Positions 27,152 to 36,837 of a DNA stretch of 64,000 nucleotides are shown here, piece after piece. The stretch lies in assembly GCA_963785565.1 (NCBI GenBank), contig CAWAVV010000005.1:372001-436000 (forward strand), in the 5' to 3' direction. The position numbers and the translations under genes were made by a program. Under the pieces are notes generated by a model. The model searched no databases, had not been told where the DNA came from, and saw only the letters and a list, made by a program, of their open reading frames with translations. The stretch is from AP-15 sp963785565. Its GTDB lineage: Bacteria; Pseudomonadota; Alphaproteobacteria; ATCC43930; CGMCC-115725. Positions within the stretch are counted from its first letter, which is position 1; each line of letters opens with the position of its first letter.

Positions 27152-28542
27152 ATGCCGAAGCAGATCCGCTTGAACGCTTCGACATGAACTGCGTGGGCCA
27201 TCAGTCGCCGGGACTGTGGAGCCATCCACGCGACCAAGCGGATAGGTACAACACCCTGGATTACTGGGTGCAGTTGGCCCGCTTATTGGAGCGGGGGAAG
27301 TTCGACGCATTGTTTCTGGCTGATGTGCTGGGGATTTACGACGTCTACAAAGGGTCACCTCGTACGGCATTGGAAAATGCGGTGCAGGTACCGGTCAACG
27401 ATCCGCTGATGGTCATCCCGGCGATGGCCTACGTCACCCGCCATCTCGGCTTCGGCGTGACCTGCGCGCTAACCTACGAGCACCCCTATCCATTCGCCCG
27501 GCGGATGTCGACGTTGGACCACCTGACCAACGGGCGTGTCGGCTGGAACATCGTCACCGGGTACCTCGAGAGCGCCGCGCGCGGCATGGGCATGACGAGG
27601 CAGGAGGGCCACGACACGCGGTACGAGATCGCCGAGGACTATATGCAGGCCGTCTATAAGTTGTGGGAGGCAAGCTGGGAGGACGAAGCCGTGCTGCGTG
27701 ATCGGCGGAAATTTGCCGACGCCGACCGGATCCACCGCGTAGCCCATAGTGGTCCCTATTTTCAGCTTGACGCCATCCATCTTTGCGAACCGTCGCCGCA
27801 GCGCACGCCGGTGCTGTACCAGGCCGGCGCCTCGACCCAGGGCCGCCAGTTCGCCGCGCAGCACGCGGAATGCGTTTTCATCAATGGCCCCTCGAAGAAA
27901 GTCATCCGTAATATCGTTTCCGATATTCGCCACCGCGCTGCCGCCTGTGGCCGCGACCCGGCACAGATCCTGATCTTCACAATGATGACTGTGATTACCG
28001 CTGCGACGCGCGAGGCCGCTCAGGAGAAGCTGCGAGATTATTTGTGCTACGTCAGCGAGGAGGGCGCACTGGCATTGATGTCGGGGTGGACCGGGCTCGA
28101 TTTCTCCACCCTGCCGCCGGACGAGCCGGTGCGCTTCGAACAGCGCGATGCGATGACCTCGGCGCTGGAAGCGTTCACCACAGCTGACCCAGAGCGCAGC
28201 TGGACAATGCGGGAGATCGCGCGGCACGCGGCAATCGGCGGGCGCGGGCCGGTCATCGTGGGCTCGTTCAGCGAAATTGCCGACGAATTGCAAACCTGGG
28301 TGGCGGAGACCGACATCGACGGCTTCAACCTGGCTTACGCAGTGACATCGGAAACCTTTGCCGACATCGTGGATTTGGTCGTGCCGCAATTGCAGCGTCG
28401 CTGCGTCTACAAACTCGACTACATGCCGGGCACCCTGCGAGAGAAACTCTTCGGTCCCGGCCATGCCCGTTTGCCGTCAAACCATCCGGCGGCAAGGGTT
28501 CGCCCCACCGCAAGCCGTCGCGGAGCCTCGGTAACGAGCTAA
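27152..28542 (+). CDS. LLM-class flavin-dependent monooxygenase (NtaA/SnaA/DszA type), one frameshift
   Basis: The ATG at 27152 gives MPKQIRLNA, after which the frame is broken; one T missing from the TT at 27178-27179 would give LNAFDMNCVGHQSPGLWSHP and the full protein of about 460 residues. The rest is intact: LTYEHPYPFARRMSTLDHLT, GRVGWNIVTGYLESAARGMG, the DRIHRVAHSGPYFQL segment and QAGASTQGRQFAA are typical of FMN-dependent two-component monooxygenases that attack aminocarboxylates, sulfur compounds or similar. The substrate is unknown. A downstream in-frame ATG (27184) could still give a nearly full protein. Confidence 0.88.
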
Positions 28543-28607
28543 TCTGTTCTTTAACAAAGACGCCGACCGCCCCGATGCGGTCGACGACGGGTCACGGGAG
28601 GAGATCG

Positions 28608-29532
28608 ATGGAGCACGCCGACATTCGGCATGTCGCGGTAATCGGGACCGGCACGATCGGCGCCAGCTGGGCGGCGTACTTCATGTCGCGCGGCGTATCA
28701 GTGGCGGCCAGCGACCCGGCGCCGCAGGCGGAAGCCACATTGCGCCGCTTCGTCGCCGCTTCATGGCCGGCACTGGTCCGGCTCGGCGCCTCTCAGCCGC
28801 TCCCCGATAAGGTGCCCGAAGACGCTGTCGTTTCATGCGGCCCTGTGCGATTTCGTCCAGGAGAACGCTCCCGAGCGCGTGGAGGTGAAGCGCGCGCTGC
28901 TGGCCCGTCTCGACGCCGCACTGCCCTCCGAGGTGATCATCGCCTCGAGTTCGTCCGGCCTGCTGATGAGCCGCTTGCAGGCAGATTGCCGTCATCCTGA
29001 GCGCTGCGTGATCGGCCATCCGTTCAACCCGCCGCATCTCGTGCCATTGGTCGAGGTCGTCGCCGGCAACGACACCGCACCGGCCACCGTCGAACGCGCG
29101 CTCGCCTTTTACGCCGCGATCGGCAAGCGGCCGATCCACATCCGCCGCGAGGTTCCAGGACACGTCGCCAACCGGCTGCAAGCTGCGCTGTGGCGCGAGG
29201 CGGTCCATCTCGTCGCCGAGGGAGTTGCCACGGTTGCCGACATCGACACCGCGATCAGCAACGGGCCGGGCGTGCGCTGGGCCCTGATCGGTCCGCACCT
29301 GACCTTTCACCTGGCCGGTGGCAGCGGCGGGATCGGGCATTTCCTCGACCAGTTCGCCGGTCCTATGGAAGCGGGGTGGGAGACCCTCGGTCAGCCCCAC
29401 CTCACCGCCGAGGTCCGCGGCGCGATTGCCGCCGGGGTTGCGATGGAGGCCGCGGGCCGCTCGATCGACGAGCTGGCGGCAGACCGCGACCGCCGGCTGG
29501 TCGAAATCCTGGCCCTCAAACGGCGTGGCTGA
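28608..29532 (+). CDS. 3-hydroxyacyl-CoA/L-carnitine dehydrogenase-like protein, one frameshift
   Basis: The ATG at 28608 follows GGGAGGAG. The N-terminal Rossmann motif VIGTGTIGASWAAYFMSRG and the later segments FVQENAPERVEVKRALLARL, IASSSSGLLMSRLQADCRHP, VIGHPFNPPHLVPLVEVV and GHVANRLQAALWREAVHLV identify a 3-hydroxyacyl-CoA dehydrogenase family enzyme, closest in look to carnitine 3-dehydrogenase. A one-base insertion near 28826 changes the frame between EDA and SFHAAL. It lies 65 bp after the monooxygenase in the same direction and meets the recD2-like gene tail to tail. Confidence 0.82.
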
Positions 29533-31084
29533 GTGTCACTCCGGACAGCGGCTCGATCAGGTCGCCGTACCGCCCCGCCTCCAGCAAACAGGACAGGCAG
29601 ATCGCTGTGCCGATGACGTGACCGCCGGGTCGCTCGTCGACCCAGACGTGCCGGATCAATGCGCAAAGCCGCTCTGCGTATTCATTCATGAGCTCGGGGT
29701 CGACCGCGATCTTGATATCGGCCAGCACCTGTCCCGGCCCGACCGACGGCAGCTGATCGACATCGCCGAGGAGCAGCAGCGCCGTCCCCTCCGGCAGAGC
29801 TCGAAGGACCGCCCGCATCAGTGGCACGTCGACCATCGAGGTCTCGTCGACGACCAGCAGATCGCAGTCCAGGGGCTCGTTCTCGTCGCGCCGGAAGCGG
29901 CCGGTCCGGGGATCGGTTTCGAGCAGGCAATGGATCGTCTTCGCCTCGAGGCCCGTGCTCTCGGACAGGCGCTTTGCGGCACGGCCGGTCGGGGCGCAGA
30001 GCGCGATCGTGACGGATTTGGCGATCAGGATCTTCGATAGCGAGTTGACCAGCGTGGTCTTGCCCACCCCGGGCCCGCCGGTGATGACCATCGCCTTGGA
30101 GACGAGTGCGGCGACGGCAAGCGTCCTGAGCTTCTCGGCGATTTCGCGCTCGGCCCGGTAAAGCCCGGCAAGGAAGATGCAACGGCGACCTTCGAGATCG
30201 TCGGCGACGACAGCGCCGTCGTCGAGCTCGAGGCCCAGCGCCGTCTCGACCAGTTGGGTTGGCACTTCGAGCAGCTTTTCGGCGACGGAGAGGAGCTCTT
30301 CGCCCGGCAGACCGCAATGCCCGTCGTCCATCGCCTCGGCGAGTGCGTAGGAGATCCCTGCACGGACACGGATCAGCGCGGTCTCTTCGATGCCGAGCTT
30401 GGCTGCCATCTGATCGGCCGTGCGGAAGCCGATGCCGCGGATATCGCGAGCCAGCCGGTAAGGGTTCTCCGAGATCAGCCGAACCGCATCGGCGCCGTAG
30501 GTCTTGTAGATGCGGACCGCGCGCGAGGTGCCGACGCCGTTGCTGTGCACGAACAGCATGATCTCCCGGATCACCTTCTGCTCGGCCCAGCTTGCAACCA
30601 CGCGTTCTGCCCGCTTCGGACCAATCCCGGACACTTCACGCAGGCGGCTTGGCTGCTGCTCGATGATGTCGAACGCGGACTCGCCGAAGGACCGGACCAG
30701 CTTCTTCGCGTAGACCGGCCCGATGCCGCGGATCATGCCGGAACCGAGATATTTCTCGATCCCCTCGACCGTCGTCGGCGCCGTCGCCTTGAGGAACGAC
30801 GCCTTGAATTGGACGCCGTGCGTGCGGTCGTTGACCCAGCTTCCGCTCGCCTGGACAAACTCGCCGGCCGAGATCATCGCCGCGTGGCCAAGGACAGTGA
30901 TCAGGTCGGGTTGGCCGCGGGCCTTCAACTGCAGAACGCAGAATCCGTTCTCGTCGTTGTGGAAGGTGACGCGCTCGACCACACCGGCCAGGACCTCAGT
31001 CGGGGTGCTTGGGCTCGATTGTTGCCGCATCGGCATATGATGGAAATCGGTATGCGAGAGCGCTACCCGGTTCATGACGGCCAA
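29516..31084 (-). pseudogene. RecD2-type helicase with a foreign C-terminal tail
   Basis: 522 codons, uninterrupted. Residues 25-457 match RecD2 (RecD-like 5'-3' helicase): EVLAGVVERVTFHNDENGF, the helix-hairpin-helix segments, Walker A GGPGVGKTT at 336-344 and VVDETSMVD. At VGPGQVLADI (near 29714) the family sequence stops, and 65 unrelated residues follow (MNEYAERLCALIRHVWVDER and beyond). The missing C-terminal half carries helicase motifs needed for activity, so the product is probably inactive. The tail is not recognised; it may be the end of another truncated gene. Confidence 0.75.
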
Positions 31085-31484
31085 TCAGCGAAGCCGGAAG
31101 CCGCAAGACGTCGCCGAGATCGAGGTGCAATACACGGATCAATCGGAGATACTTGGCAACAGCTAGATATTCTTCTCCTGAAACATCGCTATTCAACTAA
31201 ATTCATGCCCATTCTCAAGAATTTACGTTGTTGGACACTTGATATTCTTGAACTAATCACCATCTAGTAGTGGGCCGATGGAGCATCCTTCTCGGCATTC
31301 TTGTCATTAAACCCCACAAAGAGAATGAGCCAGCTCGACGTGCAGCAGTGCGTCGGGCTGCGGCCGTTAGGAGCATCCCCAGCTCCCTAACGGAACATCC
31401 AACGCCAGAAAGCTCGATTGCCGGCCGAGGCCAAGAGTGGAATCCTTTTGAAAGGTTCGACTGTTCGCGCGGAAGGAGCATGCG
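31085..31484. other. intergenic, AT-richer, no gene recognised
   Basis: 400 bp between two divergent genes. The first half is noticeably AT-richer than its surroundings. A purine-rich GGAAGGAG stretch at about 31471-31478 serves the next gene. No insertion sequence end or RNA gene could be recognised. Confidence 0.4.
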
Positions 31485-32312
31485 ATGTCCGAGGGGCGTG
31501 GCTCTGTGCTTACCGATGACGGTGTGCGGCTCGCATTTAAGACGGCCGGCGAAGGGCCGCACAACCTGCTCCTAATGCATGGTTGGGCGGGGTCGGCGGA
31601 CAACTGGAACGGCTTTGTTAAGGCTCTCGATCCCCAAGCGTTTCGGGCCATTGCCTACGACTTTCGCGGGCATGGGGCCTCGGACAAAGCCACAGCTGGT
31701 TTCACGGACGAGCGGTTAGCCAAAGACGCTCTGGCGGTCGCCGACGCCGCCGGAGCGCAGACATTCGCTGCTGTGGGCTTCAGTATGAGTGGCCGGTTCG
31801 TACAATACCTGCCGTTGTTGGCGTCGGAGCGCGTGGCAGGGATCGTGATCATCGCCGGCGCCCCAGCATCGGCGATGGAACTGCCGGAAGAGGTGATCGC
31901 CGACTGGGTCGGGCGGTCCGGAAATCGGCGAAGGTTGCGCGAAATTCCGTTGATGTTCGCGATCAAGCCCGACCCTGCGCTACTCGAAGAGTGGGCTGAT
32001 GACGCGGTCAAGGCATCCCGCTACGCGCTGGAGGCCACCCTCCGTCTGTTGTTGACGCCTTTCCAGCAACAAATTGCGGATCGAACACCGGCGACGCCGG
32101 TCCTGGTTTTGGCCGGTACGGCGGACGCCCTTCTTGGTCCCGCCGTGCAAAGAGCGATCGCCGCCAAGCTTCCGGGAAGTCAGGTTATTGAGTTGGACTG
32201 CGCCCACGAATTCCTGATCGAGGCGCCCAGCGAGACAGCCGAGCAGGTTGCGCAGTTCGTCGCTGGTCTGCCGTGTCGGAAGCCTAAGCCCGAGGGACCG
32301 AGGATCGTGTAG
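31485..32312 (+). CDS. alpha/beta hydrolase
   Basis: 275 residues from the ATG at 31485, 6 bp after GGAAGGAG. The fold is clear: oxyanion segment LLMHGWAGSADNW, YDFRGHGASDK, nucleophile elbow GFSMSG with Ser100, acid Asp in AGTADALLG and catalytic His in DCAHEFLIE. The residue after the nucleophile elbow is Ser instead of the usual Gly (GFSMSG). Substrate cannot be told; esters or lactones are plausible. Intact and standing alone between a broken helicase and a broken enolase-superfamily gene. Confidence 0.9.
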   Translation: MSEGRGSVLTDDGVRLAFKTAGEGPHNLLLMHGWAGSADNWNGFVKALDPQAFRAIAYDFRGHGASDKATAGFTDERLAKDALAVADAAGAQTFAAVGFSMSGRFVQYLPLLASERVAGIVIIAGAPASAMELPEEVIADWVGRSGNRRRLREIPLMFAIKPDPALLEEWADDAVKASRYALEATLRLLLTPFQQQIADRTPATPVLVLAGTADALLGPAVQRAIAAKLPGSQVIELDCAHEFLIEAPSETAEQVAQFVAGLPCRKPKPEGPRIV

Positions 32313-32610
32313 CGGGTGGGAAGCGGGCGTTGCTGCCTCGTCTTCTGTCGGCGCCACGTACAGCCTTTCGGCGCGCGGGCGGATGACCGGAAAGTCAGCC
32401 CGGTCGAAGGAGCATCGGCAGCATCGCGTCGAAACCGGCCGCCCCATATTGCCACGGGCGAGAACGGTATGCGCCTATGTGGGGTGGGTGACTAACGCTT
32501 GTATCGCCGCACGCTGACGCGATGTTCCCGGGTGCGTCGGGGGTGTGGGTGTTGCTCGCCACCGGCCACCCGGACATGCGGCAGCGTCTCGGGCCGTCAA
32601 CATAATGCGG
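32313..32610. other. intergenic, no gene recognised
   Basis: About 300 bp between convergent genes. Short open frames on both strands have no family resemblance. No clear terminator hairpin with T-run was found by eye. Confidence 0.4.
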
Positions 32611-33783
32611 CTAGAACTTATACTCAGGGCCGTCGACGTACCTGAACCGCTCCAGCGTATCCGAGCGTAAGGTGAAACCGAGGCCCGGCCGGCCAGGCGC
32701 ATGTACCATGCCGTCCGGACGGATGTCGAATGGCTCGTTGAAGAGCTCCCACATCATCGGCATGTAGCCTTGGCTTACCTCGAGAGTGTGGCAGTTGGGA
32801 GCTGCCATCGCGACGTGAATGCTTGCGGCGAACAGAACCCCGCTGCCCCAGGCATGTGGGGCCAGACGCACGCCATGCGCCGAGGTTAGTGCTGCAATAC
32901 GCCGGATCTCGGTCATGCCGCCAGCGCGGGCGACGTCGGGCTGCGCGATATCGAGGGCCCGCCGCTCGAGCAGATCCTGGAAATCGAACCGCGTGAACTC
33001 GCGCTCCCCGGAGGCGATGGGGATTGTCGTCGACCGGCGTACCTCCGCTTGGCCCGCGTGATCATCGGGCGAGACCGGCTCCTCAAACCAAGCGATGTCG
33101 TAGGGCTCAAGCTACTTGGCAAGCTTGATGGCGGTCGCAACTTCGAGCGAGCCGTGCGCGTCGATCATCAGTTCGACGTTGGAGCCAAGCCCGCGGCGGG
33201 CCGCCTTCACGCGGCGCACACAGTTGGAGATCGAGAAGCCGTCGCGACCCACCACGCGCATCTTGGCAGCGGTGAAGCCCTTCGCGGCATAGCCCGCGAG
33301 TTCCGCTTCGGCCTCGTCGCCCGGCGCCCAGCCGCCACTTGCATAGCCTCGCACCGAGCTGCGCGCCGCGCCAAGCGCCTGGTAGAGCGGAATACCGAGC
33401 GCTTGCGCCTTGACGTCCCACACCGCGATGTCGATGCCGGCAATTGCTTCCATGATGACACCGCGGCGTCGGCTTTCATCAGCCTGCGTGACGCCGCGCT
33501 CGAGCGCCGGCCTGCTGCGCGAGCCGTTGTACATCTTCTCGTAGATGCGCTCAGAGAACATGGGATCCTCATCGACGCATTCTGCCGCGAGCTCGTGCTC
33601 GATGATGGCTGCGACGATTGGCGGCGTGCCGAGAGCTGCGCCGATGCCGGTCAGCCCGCTGTCGGTTTCGACGCGGATCAAGGTCGCGTCACTCTTGACC
33701 TTGGTTCCGAGGTCAGTGCGGTGGCGCTTTTCCTCTGGAACCGGCGACGACATTGGAATCGCGGACACGTTGATGATTTTCAT
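32611..33783 (-). pseudogene. mandelate racemase/muconate lactonizing enzyme-like, internal amber codon
   Basis: The reading from the ATG at 33783 (MKIINVSAIPMSSPVPEEKR) is a complete enolase-superfamily enzyme of about 390 residues: GIDIAVWDVKAQALGIPLYQ, the KMRVV lysine region, ELMIDAHGSLE, AWFEEPVSPDD, IASGEREFTR and the C-terminal HAWGSG. One TAG at 33112-33114 interrupts it after AIKLAK; the frame is the same on both sides. This is therefore a point nonsense mutation, not a frameshift. Such enzymes abstract a proton alpha to a carboxylate, for example in sugar acid dehydration. Without readthrough the barrel is cut before the metal ligands are complete. Confidence 0.82.
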
Positions 33784-34050
33784 GGGTCGTTCTTTCCTGG
33801 TCAGGCGAGCCTATCTCGATTTGGATCGGTTGGCGGTCAATCGGAGAATGCCATAAACTTGGATATTTCGGGCACTAGAGTAAATCTAGAACAATTCTGG
33901 TCTTTAAAGACCAAGATGGCGAGGGGCCGTGTTGCAGTCCAGAACGATAGGCCACCAGGTTTCATCCAGCCATCGCTAAGTGAACAGCTGTTCGGCGCGA
34001 TCTCGCCAACGAGCCTCGGGCGATACCGACATGCCCGCTGCCTGGATTGT

Positions 34051-34581
34051 TTACCCCTGCGGCCAGTTGATGCGAATGGGGTCGCGCCCGTCCCAGTTCA
34101 GGGCGACTTTGCGCACCTGGTCAAAGATGCGCATGCGGACCGGTGTCGCCTCCGCCATCTCGATGACCGTGCCGGGGTGCCCTTCATTGAGGAAATAAAT
34201 GAAAGGGCCGCGCGGCGTATCACCCTCCTGGCCATTCTGCCGACCGGATCCGAGCGCGCGTTCGCGGATCTCGTGGTAGTTCACCGGCCAGCTCTACCAA
34301 TGCTGCATCCCCTCGTAGCCGGCGGCAAGGAAATCGCGGTAGAGGCTCGGCACGTCGTTGCGCTGCTGGATCAACTCGAGCTGCACATCGCCCGAGTTGG
34401 CAAGCGCGATCGACACCTTGAGATCGTAGGGCCGGCCCTTGTAACGGAATTCATCCAATGGCAACTGCTCGGCGTAGAACCACGGGCCGACGCCGCACAC
34501 CTCGACCCAGTGGCGCATCGCCTTCTCGATGTCGCGGACGACGATCCCAACCTGCCGCATCGGCCCAAACAATCTGCTCAT
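34051..34581 (-). pseudogene. VOC-family protein with internal amber codon
   Basis: From the ATG at 34581, FGPMRQVGIVVRDIEKAMRH, GVGPWFYAEQLPLDEFRYKG and IALANSGDVQLELIQQRND are typical of glyoxalase/dioxygenase-like VOC proteins. A TAG at 34294-34296 interrupts the frame after GMQHW, and the same frame continues as SWPVNYHEIRERALGSG and FIYFLNEGHPGTVIEMAE to the stop at 34051 (about 176 residues in all). This is a second in-frame amber codon within 1.2 kb. A diverged copy of the C-terminal part lies at 42588-42725. Confidence 0.75.
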
Positions 34582-35020
34582 CGTCTTTTCCGTTTCCTGG
34601 TCTAGACCGACATTTGCCAGATTTCACGCCGGTTCCGAGGCAAGAATCGCCCCTTTGACCGGCTTGAGCGATCACAGACCCGATGACGGCTGAGGGCGAT
34701 GGCGCCAGATGCGGACAACGGTCGCGATCCGCCGGAAGCGGGCCTTGGTTGCATATGAGTCAAATCGACCCATAGCAGACCCTCAGCCTTCGCCCTGGGA
34801 ATGGGTGTTCATGCCCCCATTTGCGTCATTCGCCGACCGGACACGCCCGTCTCAGATAAAGAGTACTTTCCGTATGAGTCGCAGTGCCGCCGCCGGCACG
34901 CCCGGGAATGCCCCCGGGAGGTGTGCTGGCCGTTGTGTGCCTGGACAATCCGCGCGACAATATGAGGGGCAAGGCCCGATGGACTTCGCTGCCTTCACTG
35001 GGACCCCAGGAGGAATGCCC
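34582..35020. other. intergenic, no gene recognised
   Basis: 440 bp between the divergent VOC-family and cupin genes. The only long frame is an upstream extension of the cupin frame without family resemblance. AGGAGG at about 35008-35013 is the ribosome site for the cupin gene. No regulator-binding repeat was recognised. Confidence 0.4.
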
Positions 35021-35362
35021 ATGGCGTTTGTCAGATGTTATACCGGCACGGATGGTCAGTCACACTTTGAGGACCTGGACCTGCTCCCACCTGACATGGA
35101 GAGGTCAATCGAGCAGGCCGCCAGCAGTATCACCTTCACGCGTTCGCCCAACGGCCGTTTCAGCGATTGGCACAACGCGCCGCGCCGCCAGTATGCCATT
35201 TTCCTCTCCGGAGGCCAGATGGAGGTCGTGATCGGCGATGGGACCACTCGGCGGTTCGGCCCTGGAGACGCCGTCCTGTTCGAAGACCTCACCGGACAAG
35301 GGCACACCAGCCGGAGCGTCGGTGGGGACCGCCTGACCGCTATCGTGCCCTTAGCGGATTAG
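35021..35362 (+). CDS. small cupin protein
   Basis: 113 residues from the ATG at 35021, chosen because AGGAGG lies 7 bp upstream and MAFVRCYTGTDGQSHFEDLD is the usual start of this small cupin family. DWHNAPRRQYAIFLSGGQME, VVIGDGTTRRFGPGDAVLFE and DLTGQGHTSR form the cupin strands with potential metal-binding His and Glu residues. Function unknown; similar small cupins are found with catabolic genes. Intact, upstream of an HpcH/HpaI aldolase gene in the same direction. Confidence 0.85.
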   Translation: MAFVRCYTGTDGQSHFEDLDLLPPDMERSIEQAASSITFTRSPNGRFSDWHNAPRRQYAIFLSGGQMEVVIGDGTTRRFGPGDAVLFEDLTGQGHTSRSVGGDRLTAIVPLAD

Positions 35363-35553
35363 CCTCCCCCCGTGGGTCGTGTACCCGATGGCGGCGGATA
35401 ATGATTTCATCCCGAAAACCGGGTCGCTCATGCTCGTTGGAAGAGATTGATAGGCCAAGGTGTGTATCCATACCAGCAAGGGGCCTACAGTAGGGAGAGC
35501 GAAGGGTAGAGGGAGAGGCCAGCAGCCAAGCCGGAAATTGGAAGGGGAAAAAC

Positions 35554-36417
35554 ATGGCTGAGAAGATGCGCTACAACAAGATCATCGACCTCCTCGAGCA
35601 CGGCAAGCCGGTTTTCAGCACCAGCACGGTCCCTAACGGCAGTCTGGATGACCTGACCTACATTGCTGATGCCGACTACGACGCGGTCATCATTGAAATG
35701 GAACACGAGGGTTTTAGCTTCACCACCCTGCGTACCTCCCTGCAAGTGCTGCTGAACCGCAAAAGGATTGCCGAGAAGGGCAACCTGCAACCCGACGTGG
35801 TGCCGATGGTCCGGATTCCTCCGAACGCCCGCGAGCGCAACCAGTGGGTGATCAAGCAGGCGCTGGACACCGGCGTGTATGGTCTGGTGTTGCCCCACCT
35901 GAGCACAGTGGAGGACGCCCAAGCCGCAGTCGCGGCGGCACGGTATCCCCAGGTGCCGGGGGTGCAAGACTTTGCACCGGCTGGGGAGCGCGGTTGGGGC
36001 AATCGCATCGCCTGCCGATACTGGGGCCTGACCCCGCAGGAATACTACGACGCCGCCGATCTCTGGCCCCTGGACCCTGAGGGCAATATCTTGCTGATGG
36101 GCATCATCGAAGAAGCAGAAGGGGTGCAGAACATACGCGACATTTTGCGTCAGGTGAGGGGCATCGGCGCCATCTGGGCAGGCCCCGGGGACATGTCGGT
36201 GTCGATGGGATTGCGGGGCCAAGCCAGCCATCCAGCCGTGCAAGAAAATCTGCTGCGCGTCCTGGCCGCCTGCAAAGAGTTCGGCGTCCCCTGTGCGACG
36301 GGAGCCACGGCTGATGACGTGGCGATGCGCCTGGAGCAAGGCTTTCGCATCATCATGACCGCTCCGGTGAGAAGCACGCCAGGGCTGGTCGAGGGGCGCC
36401 GCCTCGCCGCCCGTTAA
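35554..36417 (+). CDS. HpcH/HpaI aldolase/citrate lyase family protein
   Basis: 287 residues from the ATG at 35554, with GAAGGGG upstream. The family cleaves or forms C-C bonds in hydroxy-keto acids (for example 4-hydroxy-2-oxoheptanedioate) with a divalent metal. AVIIEMEHEGF, VPMVRIPPNARERNQW, GVYGLVLPHLSTVEDAQAAV, LMGIIEEAEGVQNI with the metal-binding Glu, and IWAGPGDMSVSMG fit the family. Intact. The 191-bp gap after the cupin leaves operon membership open. Confidence 0.87.
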   Translation: MAEKMRYNKIIDLLEHGKPVFSTSTVPNGSLDDLTYIADADYDAVIIEMEHEGFSFTTLRTSLQVLLNRKRIAEKGNLQPDVVPMVRIPPNARERNQWVIKQALDTGVYGLVLPHLSTVEDAQAAVAAARYPQVPGVQDFAPAGERGWGNRIACRYWGLTPQEYYDAADLWPLDPEGNILLMGIIEEAEGVQNIRDILRQVRGIGAIWAGPGDMSVSMGLRGQASHPAVQENLLRVLAACKEFGVPCATGATADDVAMRLEQGFRIIMTAPVRSTPGLVEGRRLAAR

Positions 36418-36837
36418 TGCCCTGTCTCTTGTGCACCGCGGGAGGGGCGCAATGACGGCGTCACTCAGAGGCCTTCCTGCCTATAACACCGAGGCTTGTG
36501 GGCTATCGCGCCTTAAGAACCATTCTGCTCTCCTGGTCAGGTTCACACCGTGCGGCCAGCATTTGGCGCACAAGACGCGCCGGCGGGATAGCGGCTTTGG
36601 CCAGGGTTGAGGCAACGATCTACATTAGCTGCCGCCGGCGAGCTTGCCCGCCTGGAGATCGAAGGGGGCCCATCGCGAAATAGGGATACATAAATACTCG
36701 TGCTGAAATGGGTGAATATCCAATAATTCATAAGTTGCCCATACTCCTAAAATGAAGGCGTTCTGGAGCGGGATCGCGCGTGAGCTTTCCCCCTGTGTGC
36801 CCGGCGAGCAGCCATCCCCGCCGCCGTAGCGGAACAT
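36418..36837. other. intergenic between convergent genes
   Basis: 420 bp between the aldolase and the end of the glucoamylase gene. The central part (about 36660-36750) is AT-rich. Small frames on both strands show no family resemblance. No strong hairpin terminator was seen. Confidence 0.4.

Noticed and set aside
35554..36339. Minus-strand ORF overlapping the HpcH/HpaI aldolase
   Set aside because: The plus-strand frame has complete family motifs and a ribosome site; the antisense frame is rich in His/Gln/Arg in the way of GC-rich shadows.
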